Source: Bog-756 sp049517675
GTDB lineage: Bacteria > Actinomycetota > Acidimicrobiia > Acidimicrobiales > RAAP-2
Direction: 5' to 3'
Length of the DNA: 64,000 bases
Assembly: GCA_049517675.1 (NCBI GenBank)
Contig: JBEKRV010000004.1
Location: 1 to 64,000, forward strand
Both the position numbers and the translations under genes were made by a program. How positions within the stretch are numbered: the stretch's first letter is position 1; each line of letters opens with the position of its first letter. This document shows positions 43,208 through 51,072 of the stretch, piece after piece. Under the pieces are notes generated by a model, which had not been told where the DNA came from, searched no databases, and was given only the letters and a program-made list of their open reading frames with translations.

Positions 43208-43839
43208 CGCCGCTCCTCCCGCAGGGTCCGCAGTCGGTGCCAGAACAGGAGGGCGACCACCACGACAGCCAGGAGGGCGATGACGTAGCCGGCGTCGCTG
43301 AACGACTTCTGGACGTCGTTGTAGCTCGATCCCAGGGAGTCGCCCAGCAGGGTGAGGGCCGTGCACCAGACGGCGCAGCCGATGACGGTGAAGATCACGA
43401 ACTTGGCCATCGCCATCTCGGCCAGGCCGGCCGCGAAGGACACGAAGGACCGGAGCAGCGGGACGAACCGCCCGAAGAGGACCAACGGCTCGCCGTGCCG
43501 GTCGAACCAGGCCTCGGCCCGGTCGAGGTCCTTGTGGGTGAGCATCACGTACTTGCCGAAGCGGTCGACGAGCGGGCGGCCGCCGAAGTACCCGATCAGG
43601 TAACCGGCCAACGATCCGAGCAGCTCGCCGACCACCGCCGCCACCACCACCGCGGCGAGCGAGAGGTGGAAGACCTCGGGAAGGGTCGAGCCGTTCGACG
43701 CCAGCTTGTGGACCTCCCCGCTGGCCAGGGCCCCGCCGCCGATGACGGCGATCTCCGCTCCCACGGGCAGTCCCATCGACGAGATGAAGCAGAGGACGAA
43801 GATGGCGAAGTAGCTGTAGTGGTACAGGAAGTTCTCCAT
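43204..43839 (-). CDS. DedA-family membrane protein
   Basis: 211 residues with four to five hydrophobic helices. Family marks are present: GAEIAVIGGGALA near 27, LGSLAGYLIGYFGGRPLVDRFGKY near 75-96, and GRFVPLLRSFVSFAAGLAEM near 123-142 (the Arg-Pro-x-x-Arg-like turn). DedA proteins are thought to move lipids or support membrane homeostasis. The ATG has AAGGTG about 6 bases upstream. The downstream gene overlaps its stop. Confidence 0.85.
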   Translation of the reverse strand: MENFLYHYSYFAIFVLCFISSMGLPVGAEIAVIGGGALASGEVHKLASNGSTLPEVFHLSLAAVVVAAVVGELLGSLAGYLIGYFGGRPLVDRFGKYVMLTHKDLDRAEAWFDRHGEPLVLFGRFVPLLRSFVSFAAGLAEMAMAKFVIFTVIGCAVWCTALTLLGDSLGSSYNDVQKSFSDAGYVIALLAVVVVALLFWHRLRTLREERR

Positions 43840-43924
43840 GGCGCACCTTGTCTAGCCGCTCCGGATCGGTCGGTCGCGCCACGCGCCGGGCGTCCCGGCG
43901 TCCGTGGCCCGGGCGTCCGTCGGC

Positions 43925-43930
43925 TACCGT
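43925..43930 (+). promoter_or_regulatory. Leaderless-type -10 element (TACCGT)
   Basis: TACCGT ends 6 bases before GTG 43937, favouring that start over GTG 43904. Confidence 0.4.
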
Positions 43931-43936
43931 CACCCC

Positions 43937-44842
43937 GTGCCCCTCGGATACGACCCCGCGGCGGACCCCGCCCTGATCTGCGCCACCCCGGACGGGATCG
44001 GGCTCGCCGTCTACGACTTCGGTGGGCACGGGGAGGACCTGCTCCTGGTCCACGCCACCGGCTTCTGCGCCGGGGTCCTGCTGCCCCTGGCACGGTCGCT
44101 CGGTGACCGGTTCCACTGCTGGGCGCTCGATCTGCGCGGCCACGGGCGCTCGGGGCGACCGGCCGACGGCGACTTCACCTGGTCGGGGTTCTGCACCGAC
44201 GTCCTCACCGCCGTCGACCGCCTCGGCCTCGTCCGTCCGGTCGGATTCGGCCACTCGTGCGGTGGGGCAGCACTGCTCCTGGCCGAACAGGCCCGTCCCG
44301 GCACCTTCCGGTCCCTCTACCTGTTCGAGCCGGTGGTCATCCCCCCCTCCTTCGCCCCACCCGTTCCCGGGGACAACCCGTTGACCGAAGGGGCGCGGCG
44401 GCGACGGGAGACGTTTCCCTCCGCGGAGGACGCGTTCGCCAACTTCTCGTCGAAACCGCCCTTCGGCGATCTCGACCCCGACGTCCTGCTCCGGTACGTG
44501 GAGGACGGCTTCGAGCCCGTCCCGGCCGACGAGGGCGGCGACGGCACGGAGATCCGCCTCCGGTGCCGGAGGGACGACGAAGCCGAGGTCTACCTCCACG
44601 GGTTCGGGAACGGCGTCTATCCCCGCCTCCACGAGGTGCAGTGCCCGGTCACGCTCGGCTACGGGAGGAGGACCAAGGCCTTCGGCACGGAGATCATGGA
44701 CGCCGACGCCGCCCGGCTGCCCCTCGGCACCCTCGAACCCTTCGACGACCTCGGGCACTTCGGCCCGCTCCAGAGACCCGACGAGGTCGCCTCCCGCGTC
44801 CGGGACGCACTGGGGCCCCCGGATGGCACACCCCGGTCCTAA
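43937..44842 (+). CDS. Alpha/beta hydrolase
   Basis: 301 residues. The fold is clear: LVHATGFCAG oxyanion region, LDLRGHGRSGRP, nucleophile GHSCGGAALL and a late LGHFGP His. The acid is not where expected: after the sixth strand the sequence is LGYGRRTKAFGTE, without the usual Asp, so the triad may use another residue or be incomplete. A GTG at 43904 is an alternative start; the -10 spacing favours 43937. Substrate unknown. The RecB-like gene follows 9 bases later. Confidence 0.75.
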   Translation: MPLGYDPAADPALICATPDGIGLAVYDFGGHGEDLLLVHATGFCAGVLLPLARSLGDRFHCWALDLRGHGRSGRPADGDFTWSGFCTDVLTAVDRLGLVRPVGFGHSCGGAALLLAEQARPGTFRSLYLFEPVVIPPSFAPPVPGDNPLTEGARRRRETFPSAEDAFANFSSKPPFGDLDPDVLLRYVEDGFEPVPADEGGDGTEIRLRCRRDDEAEVYLHGFGNGVYPRLHEVQCPVTLGYGRRTKAFGTEIMDADAARLPLGTLEPFDDLGHFGPLQRPDEVASRVRDALGPPDGTPRS

Positions 44843-44845
44843 TCT
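44840..44845 (+). promoter_or_regulatory. Leaderless-type -10 element (TAATCT)
   Basis: TAATCT, close to the -10 consensus, ends 6 bases before the GTG at 44852. Confidence 0.5.
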
Positions 44846-44851
44846 CTAGAC

Positions 44852-45673
44852 GTGTCCTTCGAACCCCCGCGGTCGCTGTCACCGTCCAAGGTGTCATCGT
44901 TCCGCGACTGCGCCCTCGCCTTCCGGTTCACCGCCATCGAGCGCCTGCCCGACCCGGCGACCGTTTGGACCGTGAAGGGGACGCTCGTCCACTCCGCCCT
45001 CGAGGGCCTCTTCTGGAACCATCCGCAGGGTCGGCGGACACCGGCGGCCGCCTCCGCGGAGCTGGCCCAGGCATGGGCCGCGCTCCAAGACGACGCCGAC
45101 TACCTCTCCCTCGACCTCGAGGGCGACCATGCCGAGGCGTTCCGGTCGGACGCCGAACAGCTGGTGGCCAACTACTTCCTGGTCGAAGACCCGAACGAGG
45201 TCACCCCGGTCGGCATCGAGCTGATGCTCGAGGCACGGTTGGGCGACGTGCGGCTCCGGGGGATCCTCGACCGACTCGACCGCACCCCCGAAGGCGAGCT
45301 GGTGGTGATCGACTACAAGACGGGCCGGGCACCCGCCCCGGCCTACGAGCAGGCCAAGCTCAACGGGGTCCAGCTCTACGCCCTGCTCTGCCAGGAGGTA
45401 CTCGGCCACCGTCCGGTCCAGGTCAAGCTCCTCCACCTGAAGGAGCCGACGGTGATCACGGCCGAGCCGTCCGAGCAGGGCCTCGAGAGCCAGCGGACCA
45501 AGACACTGGCCGTGTGGTCGGCGATCGAGCGGGCCTGCCGCGACGAGGACTTCCGTCCGAGGACCGGCCCGCTGTGCCGGTTCTGTCGCTTCCGCGACTA
45601 CTGCCCCGCCTACGGCGGCGACCCGTCACGGGCCGCCGCGGCACTCGGTGATCCGAGCCGGGGAGCGGCGTGA
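44852..45673 (+). CDS. RecB-family PD-(D/E)XK exonuclease with iron-sulfur Cys
   Basis: 273 residues. The nuclease core has GTLVHSALE (motif I His), RGILDRLDR (motif II Asp) and DYKTGRAP (motif III Asp-x-Lys). One Cys near the start (FRDCALAF) plus three at the end (CRFCRFRDYCP) form the 4Fe-4S cluster arrangement of AddB/Cas4-type nucleases. Small stand-alone RecB-like nucleases of this kind are common in actinobacteria; the role in DNA repair is not proven. It overlaps the next gene by 4 bases. Confidence 0.88.
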   Translation: MSFEPPRSLSPSKVSSFRDCALAFRFTAIERLPDPATVWTVKGTLVHSALEGLFWNHPQGRRTPAAASAELAQAWAALQDDADYLSLDLEGDHAEAFRSDAEQLVANYFLVEDPNEVTPVGIELMLEARLGDVRLRGILDRLDRTPEGELVVIDYKTGRAPAPAYEQAKLNGVQLYALLCQEVLGHRPVQVKLLHLKEPTVITAEPSEQGLESQRTKTLAVWSAIERACRDEDFRPRTGPLCRFCRFRDYCPAYGGDPSRAAAALGDPSRGAA

Positions 45674-46245
45674 CCGTCCCCGCGTACGCCTCCGACGAGG
45701 CCCCGCGGTCGGGATTCCTCGCCGTCGTCAACACCGTCGACGACGCCGTGGACCGGCTGTTCGAGCCGATCCGGGGGCGGCCGTCGTTCGACGCCGCGGC
45801 CAAGGTCGTCACCGGTCTCGGCGACCACGGCGTCCTGTGGACGGGCATCTCCGCATGGCGCGCCCGCAGGTCCGGCCCGACCCGGGCCCAGGCCGTGCGG
45901 GCCCTCGGCGTGGCCGGCGTGTCGTCGAGCCTGGTCAATGCCGGCATCAAGCGGGTCGTCGGCCGGGAGCGCCCCGACCGGAGCGACCTGCGGATATCCA
46001 ACGTCGGGGTTCCCGTCCGCGAGCCGAGCACGAGTAGCTTCCCGAGCGGCCACACCCTGGCCGCCTTCTGCTCCGCGGCCGTGCTCAGCCGTCCCGGGGA
46101 CCGGGCCGGGAACGCGCTGCTCTACTCGGCCGCCGGACTGATCGGCCTGAGCCGGGTCCACCTGCGCGCCCACCATGCCTCCGACGTGGTGGGCGGCATG
46201 GTCATCGGTACCGCCCTCGGTCTGGCCGTGCGACGGTTCCGGTGA
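45670..46245 (+). CDS. PAP2-family membrane phosphatase
   Basis: 191 residues. The three PAP2 motifs are intact: KRVVGRERPD, PSGHT, and SRVHLRAHHASDVVGG with catalytic His residues. Hydrophobic helices flank them. Such enzymes remove phosphate from lipid phosphates, for example undecaprenyl pyrophosphate or phosphatidic acid. The GTG overlaps the RecB-like stop by 4 bases. Exact substrate unknown. Confidence 0.88.
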   Translation: MTVPAYASDEAPRSGFLAVVNTVDDAVDRLFEPIRGRPSFDAAAKVVTGLGDHGVLWTGISAWRARRSGPTRAQAVRALGVAGVSSSLVNAGIKRVVGRERPDRSDLRISNVGVPVREPSTSSFPSGHTLAAFCSAAVLSRPGDRAGNALLYSAAGLIGLSRVHLRAHHASDVVGGMVIGTALGLAVRRFR

Positions 46246-46327
46246 CCCTCCCCCGCCGGGCACGGTGGTCGGCCTCCGACCCCCGGGGGCGGGGAATGGA
46301 GCCCGGACCGGCGGGGTTGTCCGTGCC

Positions 46328-46933
46328 ATGACTACTCCGACGGCGTTCACCGTGACCTGGGACTATCGGTGCCCCTTCGCCCGCAACGGCCACGAGCACA
46401 TCCTCGACGGGCTCGAGGGCGGTGCCGAGTGGGAGGTGACCTTCGTGCCCTTCTTCCTCAACCAGGGCACGGGGTCCGAGGGACAGGACACCTGGGACGA
46501 CCCGGCCCACCAGGCCGACCTCCTGGCACTGGCCGCGGGAGTCGTCGTCCGCGACCGGTTCCCCGAGCACTTCCCGGCCGTGCACCGGTCACTCTTCACG
46601 GTGCGTCACGACGGTGCCGGCGACCTCCGTGACCGGACCGTCGTCCACACGGCCCTCGCCCGCGGTGGGGTCGATGCCGACGCCGTGCTCGCCGAGGTCG
46701 ACGCCGGCTGGCCGGCCAAGGTGATCCGTGCCGAACACGAGCGGTGCGTCGACGAGCTCGAGGTGTTCGGCGTGCCCACCTTCATCATCGGCGACGACGC
46801 CGTGTTCGCCCGGCTCATGGACCGGCCCGGCGGCGACGCCGACGTGGCCCGCTCCACGATCGACCGGATCCTCGCGCTGATGGGCGACCATCCCGAGCTC
46901 AACGAGTTCAAGCACACCCGGCTGTCCCGCTGA
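46328..46933 (+). CDS. DsbA-like thioredoxin-fold oxidoreductase
   Basis: 201 residues. The thioredoxin-fold start WDYRCPFARNGHEHI has a Cys-Pro but lacks the second Cys of CxxC, and a helical insertion follows, then the cis-Pro loop GVPTFII near 155. This fits the DsbA-type family that includes FrnE and 2-hydroxychromene-2-carboxylate isomerases. With a single Cys it may act as a thiol transferase or isomerase rather than a disulfide oxidase. No signal peptide, so cytoplasmic. No ribosome-binding site or clear -10 before the ATG. Confidence 0.8.
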   Translation: MTTPTAFTVTWDYRCPFARNGHEHILDGLEGGAEWEVTFVPFFLNQGTGSEGQDTWDDPAHQADLLALAAGVVVRDRFPEHFPAVHRSLFTVRHDGAGDLRDRTVVHTALARGGVDADAVLAEVDAGWPAKVIRAEHERCVDELEVFGVPTFIIGDDAVFARLMDRPGGDADVARSTIDRILALMGDHPELNEFKHTRLSR

Positions 46934-47029
46934 GGGCGGCGGGCGGAGGCCGGGGGCGGCCGCCGGAATCCGAGGGTCGTAGCCGACGCTGAAGGCGGAG
47001 GGGGCCGAGCCGGTGCGCCCGGCCGTCGC

Positions 47030-47935
47030 CTAGGTCCCGACGAGCCCGGCGAGAGTGTCGATGGAGGCCCGGATCTCGTCGGCGGTCCCGAACGGGGCAC
47101 CGATGAAGTCGGTGGCTCCGATGTCGGCCAGCCGTCGCACCTGGGCGGTGACCTCGGATGCGGTGCCCACGACGGCGATGTCGGCGGGTCCCTCGACACC
47201 CTCCCGGTCCAGCACGGCCCGGTACGACGGCAGGTGACCGTAGACGACGAACTGCTCGGCGGCGGTCTCCCGCGCCCCGGCGGCGTCCTCGGTCACGCAC
47301 ACCGGTAGACCGACACCGACCTGGGGAAGGGGCCGTCCGGCCCCGGCGGCCGCGGCGTTGATCACCGGGACGATGTGGTCCTCGACGGTGGTCGGTCCGG
47401 TCATCCAGGTGACGGTCCCCGCCGCAAGTCTTCCCGCGAGGTCCAACATGACGGATCCGAGCGCGGCCACCAGCACGTCGGGGGCGGGTGCGGTGACCTG
47501 CAGTGGCCCGAACGTGGAGGCCCGCATCGTCTCTCCGGCAAAGGTGACCTGCGAGCCGGCCAGTAGCGGCATCAGGATCTCGAGGTACTCGCGCATGTGG
47601 CGGGCCGGCTTCTCGAACGAGAGGCCGAAGACGTTCTCGATCACCATCTGATGGGACAGCCCGATCCCGAGGGTCAGGCGCCCGCCACTGACGTCCTGCA
47701 CGGTCAACGCCTGGGAGGCCAGCACCACCGGATGGCGCGGATAGGTCGGGACCACCGCGGTGCCGAGGTGGATCCCCGACACCTCGCGCGACACGGCGGC
47801 CAGGGTGGTGAGGGCGTCGGGGCCGAAGATCTGCGACGACCACGCCGCCTCGATGCCGGCGTCGGCGAGGGCGGCGACCTGTCCGACGACGTTCTCGAAG
47901 GGCTTCTCGTTGTCGAACATCACGCCGATGCGCAT
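47030..47935 (-). CDS. F420-type LLM oxidoreductase (TIGR03564-like)
   Basis: 301 residues starting MRIGVMF. TIM-barrel landmarks: IEAAWSSQIFGPDALT, GIHLGTAVVPTYPRHPVVLASQALTVQD and LTLGIGLSHQMVIENVFG. From memory this matches an actinobacterial F420-dependent LLM subfamily (TIGR03564). The ATG at 47935 has GAGG 8 bases upstream. It is transcribed alone, divergent from purE. Substrate unknown. Confidence 0.85.
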   Translation of the reverse strand: MRIGVMFDNEKPFENVVGQVAALADAGIEAAWSSQIFGPDALTTLAAVSREVSGIHLGTAVVPTYPRHPVVLASQALTVQDVSGGRLTLGIGLSHQMVIENVFGLSFEKPARHMREYLEILMPLLAGSQVTFAGETMRASTFGPLQVTAPAPDVLVAALGSVMLDLAGRLAAGTVTWMTGPTTVEDHIVPVINAAAAGAGRPLPQVGVGLPVCVTEDAAGARETAAEQFVVYGHLPSYRAVLDREGVEGPADIAVVGTASEVTAQVRRLADIGATDFIGAPFGTADEIRASIDTLAGLVGT

Positions 47936-48099
47936 CGCTGCCTCGTTCCGTAGGGTCTCGTGGGTCTCGCCATCGTGTTGGTGGTGGTGGTGGTGGCCGG
48001 TCCGGTGCCGGGACCGCTCCGGCAACCACCGTATCGGGGGTGCGGGTCGGCCGGCGCCGACCCCGGTCGCCCGGACGTGCCCGTTCGGCGGCCATCGGG

Positions 48100-48105
48100 C
48101 AGAAT
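48100..48105 (+). promoter_or_regulatory. Leaderless-type -10-like element (CAGAAT)
   Basis: CAGAAT ends 6 bases before the purE ATG, which has no ribosome-binding site. Confidence 0.35.
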
Positions 48106-48111
48106 GCACCC

Positions 48112-48606
48112 ATGTCCGTCGCCATCCTCATGGGAAGTTCGTCCGACGCGTCCATCATGGACGATGCCGTCCAGACCCTCCGCTCCTTCGACATCCCCGT
48201 CGAGGTGCGCGTCCTGTCCGCCCACCGCACGCCGGACGACACGATCGCGTTCGCCAGGGGCGCGGCCGTTGCCGGGATCCGGGTGATCATCGCCGCAGCC
48301 GGCGGGGCCGCCCACCTGGCCGGCGTCGTCGCGGCCACGACCCCCCTCCCGGTGATCGGTGTACCGGTGGCACTCGCCAACCTGGGAGGGATGGACTCGC
48401 TCCTGGCCATGGTCCAGATGCCCAAGGGCATCCCGGTGGCCACCGTGGCCGTAAACGGGGCCCGCAACGCCGCCCTCCTGGCCATCCGGATCATCGCCCT
48501 GTCCGACGCCCGGGTGGCTGCCGAGCTCGACCGGTACATCGCGGACATGGCCGACCAGGTCCGCGACATGGATGCCGAGATCGTCAGCCGATACCGGCAG
48601 TCCTGA
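48112..48606 (+). CDS. purE: N5-carboxyaminoimidazole ribonucleotide mutase
   Basis: 164 residues, the size of bacterial class I PurE. It rearranges N5-carboxy-AIR to CAIR in purine synthesis. MGSSSDASIM near 7-16, SAHRTPD at 36-42 and AAGGAAHLAGV near 62-72 are the family's ligand-binding motifs, all intact. PurK is not adjacent. A lipoprotein gene follows on the same strand 22 bases later. Confidence 0.95.
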   Translation: MSVAILMGSSSDASIMDDAVQTLRSFDIPVEVRVLSAHRTPDDTIAFARGAAVAGIRVIIAAAGGAAHLAGVVAATTPLPVIGVPVALANLGGMDSLLAMVQMPKGIPVATVAVNGARNAALLAIRIIALSDARVAAELDRYIADMADQVRDMDAEIVSRYRQS

Positions 48607-48628
48607 CCCGGATCGGCCGGGGAGCGAT

Positions 48629-49171
48629 GTGACCGGCGGGCGGCGGGCGGCAGTCGTCGCGGTGGCGACCTTCGGCGCCCTCGGCCTTCCGGCCTGCGCC
48701 TCCAGTTCGTCGTCGGCCCCGTCGACGACGGCGACCGGCGCCACCGTGACCACGGCGGGATCGGCGTCGTCGACCACCGCCTCCGGCGCCGTCCCGAACG
48801 GTCTGTGCGCCCTCATCAGCGCATTCTCCCGGCAGGAGCTGGGACTCGGCGCAGCCGCCGAGACGGCCGGCGGGTCCTCGGGCGACCTCGCCGCGCTCAC
48901 CACCTACGCCCGGCAGTCCAAGGCCGCGTTCGACCAGGCGGCCCCCGAGATCACCGCCGGTCTGTCGACTGCTCCGGCGATCGTCCGCTCCTCGTGGGCC
49001 ACCCTCGTACCCCTCGTCGACCGGTTGTTCGCCGCGGCCACCACCGCCGCCAGCGTCGGCGGATTCACCAGCACGGCGGACTCGATCGAGTCCACCAACG
49101 CGTTCACCAGTGCCGACCAGACCGTCAGCGCCTTCACCAAGGGGGCGTGTCCCTCCAGCACGTCCAGCTGA
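48629..49171 (+). CDS. Small lipoprotein of unknown function
   Basis: 180 residues. The signal sequence ends in lipobox LPAC (Cys22), then a Ser/Thr-rich linker (about 23-55) and a helical globular part with CALISAFSRQELGLG and a last Cys in KGACPSS. GTG at 48629 has GGGGAG about 6 bases upstream. Not recognised beyond a lipoprotein; perhaps co-transcribed with purE. Confidence 0.68.
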   Translation: MTGGRRAAVVAVATFGALGLPACASSSSSAPSTTATGATVTTAGSASSTTASGAVPNGLCALISAFSRQELGLGAAAETAGGSSGDLAALTTYARQSKAAFDQAAPEITAGLSTAPAIVRSSWATLVPLVDRLFAAATTAASVGGFTSTADSIESTNAFTSADQTVSAFTKGACPSSTSS

Positions 49172-49216
49172 CCGTCGGACCCCGGCTCCACTCCCGCCGG
49201 GCCTCCGCGCGCCGGC

Positions 49217-49537
49217 TCAGCCCGGTGTGCCTCCGGCGACGTCGAACGACCAGAGCTCCGACGACGTGGAGACCGGCGCACCCTCGGGGGTCGGCCGATC
49301 GGCACCGGCGTGCCCGTGGGCGAATGCGCTGGAGCTCACCCATGCGCCGAAGGCGGCTTCATCGGCCCACCTGGTGACCACCAGCCACTGGAGGCGACCG
49401 TCGGTCGGACGGAGCAGTTCGAAGCCCTCGAAGCCGGGTTGGCCGTCCACGGCTCCGACACGGGCCGCGAACCGACGTGCCAGCTCGTCGCCCGATCCCT
49501 CCGGGACGGTGATGGCATTGATCTTGATCACGGTCAT
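49217..49537 (-). CDS. MhuD-like heme-degrading monooxygenase (ABM domain)
   Basis: 106 residues, one antibiotic-biosynthesis-monooxygenase (ferredoxin-like) domain. From memory it follows mycobacterial MhuD closely: VIKINAI with Asn7, FARRFAxR-like segment, PGFEGFELLRP, VVTRWADEAAFGAW with Trp66, then the His-rich AHGHAG (His74, His76). Asn, Trp and a heme-binding His are the residues that matter in MhuD/IsdG. It would cleave heme and release iron. ATG 49546 is an alternative start. Divergent from the DJ-1-like gene. Confidence 0.82.
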   Translation of the reverse strand: MTVIKINAITVPEGSGDELARRFAARVGAVDGQPGFEGFELLRPTDGRLQWLVVTRWADEAAFGAWVSSSAFAHGHAGADRPTPEGAPVSTSSELWSFDVAGGTPG

Positions 49538-49610
49538 GGCCACCATCCGACCACATCTCGGACGGCGACGGCGACTTGCGCCGCCCTCGGGGCGCCTGGA
49601 GGATGGCGCC

Positions 49611-50462
49611 GTGGCCGTCGTCCTGATCCCGTTGCCGGCGCTCGACGTCGATCCGACGGAGGCTGCGGTCAGCTGGCGGGTCCTCTCGGACCTCGGTCAC
49701 CGGGTCCGCTTCGCGACCCCGTCAGGAGCGCCCGCGCGGGCCGACGAGCTCATGGTGACCGGACACGGGCTCGATCCCTGGGGTTTCGTGCCCGGCGTCT
49801 CGCACCTGGTGGGTGTCGGTCGGGTGCTCCGGGCCGACAAGCGTGGCCGGACCGCCTACCGGGAGCTCCTCGGTGACCCCGCCTTCGCCGACCCGATGCG
49901 ATGGGACCAGATCGACCCGGACGGGATCGACGGCCTCCTCCTGCCCGGAGGCCACCGGGCGCGCGGCATGCGCCCGTACCTCGAGAGCACCGTGCTCCAA
50001 CAGGTGGTCGTCGGGACGTTCCGGAACGAGCGGCCCGTGGCCGCCATCTGCCACGGGGTCCTCCTCGCCGCCAGGAGCATCGACCCGGACACCGGTCGGT
50101 CGGTGCTCTTCGGCAAGCTGACCACCGGGCTCACCTGGACCCTCGAGCGACGTGCGTGGCAGGTGGGCCGCGTCACCCGGTTCTGGGACCGGGACTACTA
50201 CCGCACCTACCGCGAGGAGCCCGGCGAACCCCCCGGCTACCGGTCGGTGCAACAGGAGGTCACCCGCGCCCTCCGGCGACCCGACGACTTCCTCGACGTC
50301 GACCCGGCGTCCCCCGACGCGGCCGTGAAGTCGTCGGGCACCACCCGGGACACCGCGTCCGACGACCGTCCGGCCTTCGTCGTCCGGGACGGGAACTACG
50401 TCTCGGCCCGATGGCCGGGAGACGCCCACACGTTCGCCAGGACCTTCGCCACCCTGCTCTGA
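49611..50462 (+). CDS. DJ-1/PfpI-family protein
   Basis: 283 residues. The class I glutamine-amidotransferase-like fold has GLLLPGGHRARGMRPYL and the nucleophile elbow AAICHGVLLAARS with a reactive Cys. An N-terminal strand-rich part (VVLIPLPALDVDP) is as in DJ-1/PfpI chaperones and glyoxalases. The GTG has GGAGGA about 7 bases upstream. Family members include proteases, glyoxalases and chaperones; the activity is not determined. Confidence 0.8.
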   Translation: MAVVLIPLPALDVDPTEAAVSWRVLSDLGHRVRFATPSGAPARADELMVTGHGLDPWGFVPGVSHLVGVGRVLRADKRGRTAYRELLGDPAFADPMRWDQIDPDGIDGLLLPGGHRARGMRPYLESTVLQQVVVGTFRNERPVAAICHGVLLAARSIDPDTGRSVLFGKLTTGLTWTLERRAWQVGRVTRFWDRDYYRTYREEPGEPPGYRSVQQEVTRALRRPDDFLDVDPASPDAAVKSSGTTRDTASDDRPAFVVRDGNYVSARWPGDAHTFARTFATLL

Positions 50463-50479
50463 CCCGGTCGCGCACCGGG
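50463..50479 (+). terminator. Hairpin after the DJ-1-like gene
   Basis: CCCGGT (50463-50468) pairs with ACCGGG (50474-50479), one base past the stop. Confidence 0.4.
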
Positions 50480-50514
50480 CCCGGTAGACGCTTTCGCCGG
50501 CTGCCCGCGGGGCC

Positions 50515-50533
50515 TACACTAGAACTTGTTCTA
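50515..50533 (+). promoter_or_regulatory. Promoter -10 and KstR-type palindrome TAGAAC-TT-GTTCTA
   Basis: TACACT (50515-50520) is a good -10. It overlaps by one base the perfect palindrome TAGAACTTGTTCTA (50520-50533), which fits the mycobacterial KstR consensus TNNAACNNGTTNNA exactly. A repressor there would cover the transcription start of the ribH2 gene. Confidence 0.5.
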
Positions 50534-50561
50534 TTTTTCGCAGCGGGTGACTGGAGGTCCC

Positions 50562-51050
50562 ATGGACACCGGGGGTCAGGAGATGGTGGAGCAGAGGTCG
50601 AGGATCGCCTTCGTGCAGGCCGAGTGGCACGGGGACATCGTGGACCGGTGCCGCGACTCGTTCCTGCGGGAGATCGCCGTCCTCGGCGTCGACGGCGGGC
50701 AGATCGACCTCTTCCGTGTGCCGGGGGCGTTCGAGATCCCGCTGCACGCCAAGCGCCTGGCGGCCAGCGGCCGCTACGCGGCGATCGTGGGGGCCGGATT
50801 CGTCGTCGACGGGGGCATCTACCGGCACGACTTCGTGGCCGACGCCGTGGTCAACGGGCTCATGCGCGTGCAGCTCGACACCGACGTGCCGGTCATCTCG
50901 GTGGTGCTCACCCCGCACCACTTCCACGAGCACGACGAGCACTCGGCGTTCTTCGCCGAGCACTTCGAGGTCAAGGGGGCCGAGGCCGCCCGGGCCTGCG
51001 CACGCACGGTGCGCAGCCTGGCGGGACTGCCGGTCCGGGTACCCGCCTAG
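50562..51050 (+). CDS. ribH: 6,7-dimethyl-8-ribityllumazine synthase, RibH2 type
   Basis: 162 residues. RIAFVQAEWHGDIVD, VPGAFEIPLHAKRLA, DGGIYRHDFVADAVVNGLM and VVLTPHHFHEHDEH match the RibH2 branch (known from Brucella), which condenses ribityl-aminouracil with dihydroxybutanone phosphate in riboflavin synthesis. The ATG at 50562 has GGAGG 6 bases upstream; in-frame upstream codons lie in the palindrome. No other rib gene is nearby, so it is an orphan copy and may be separately regulated or specialised. Confidence 0.93.
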   Translation: MDTGGQEMVEQRSRIAFVQAEWHGDIVDRCRDSFLREIAVLGVDGGQIDLFRVPGAFEIPLHAKRLAASGRYAAIVGAGFVVDGGIYRHDFVADAVVNGLMRVQLDTDVPVISVVLTPHHFHEHDEHSAFFAEHFEVKGAEAARACARTVRSLAGLPVRVPA

Positions 51051-51072
51051 CTGTCGACCGCGGGCCTGGCCG

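Noticed and set aside
47980..47995. GGT trinucleotide run that would encode poly-His in an upstream extension of the LLM gene
   Set aside because: It lies upstream of the chosen ATG (47935) with its GAGG site; the extension has no conserved sequence.
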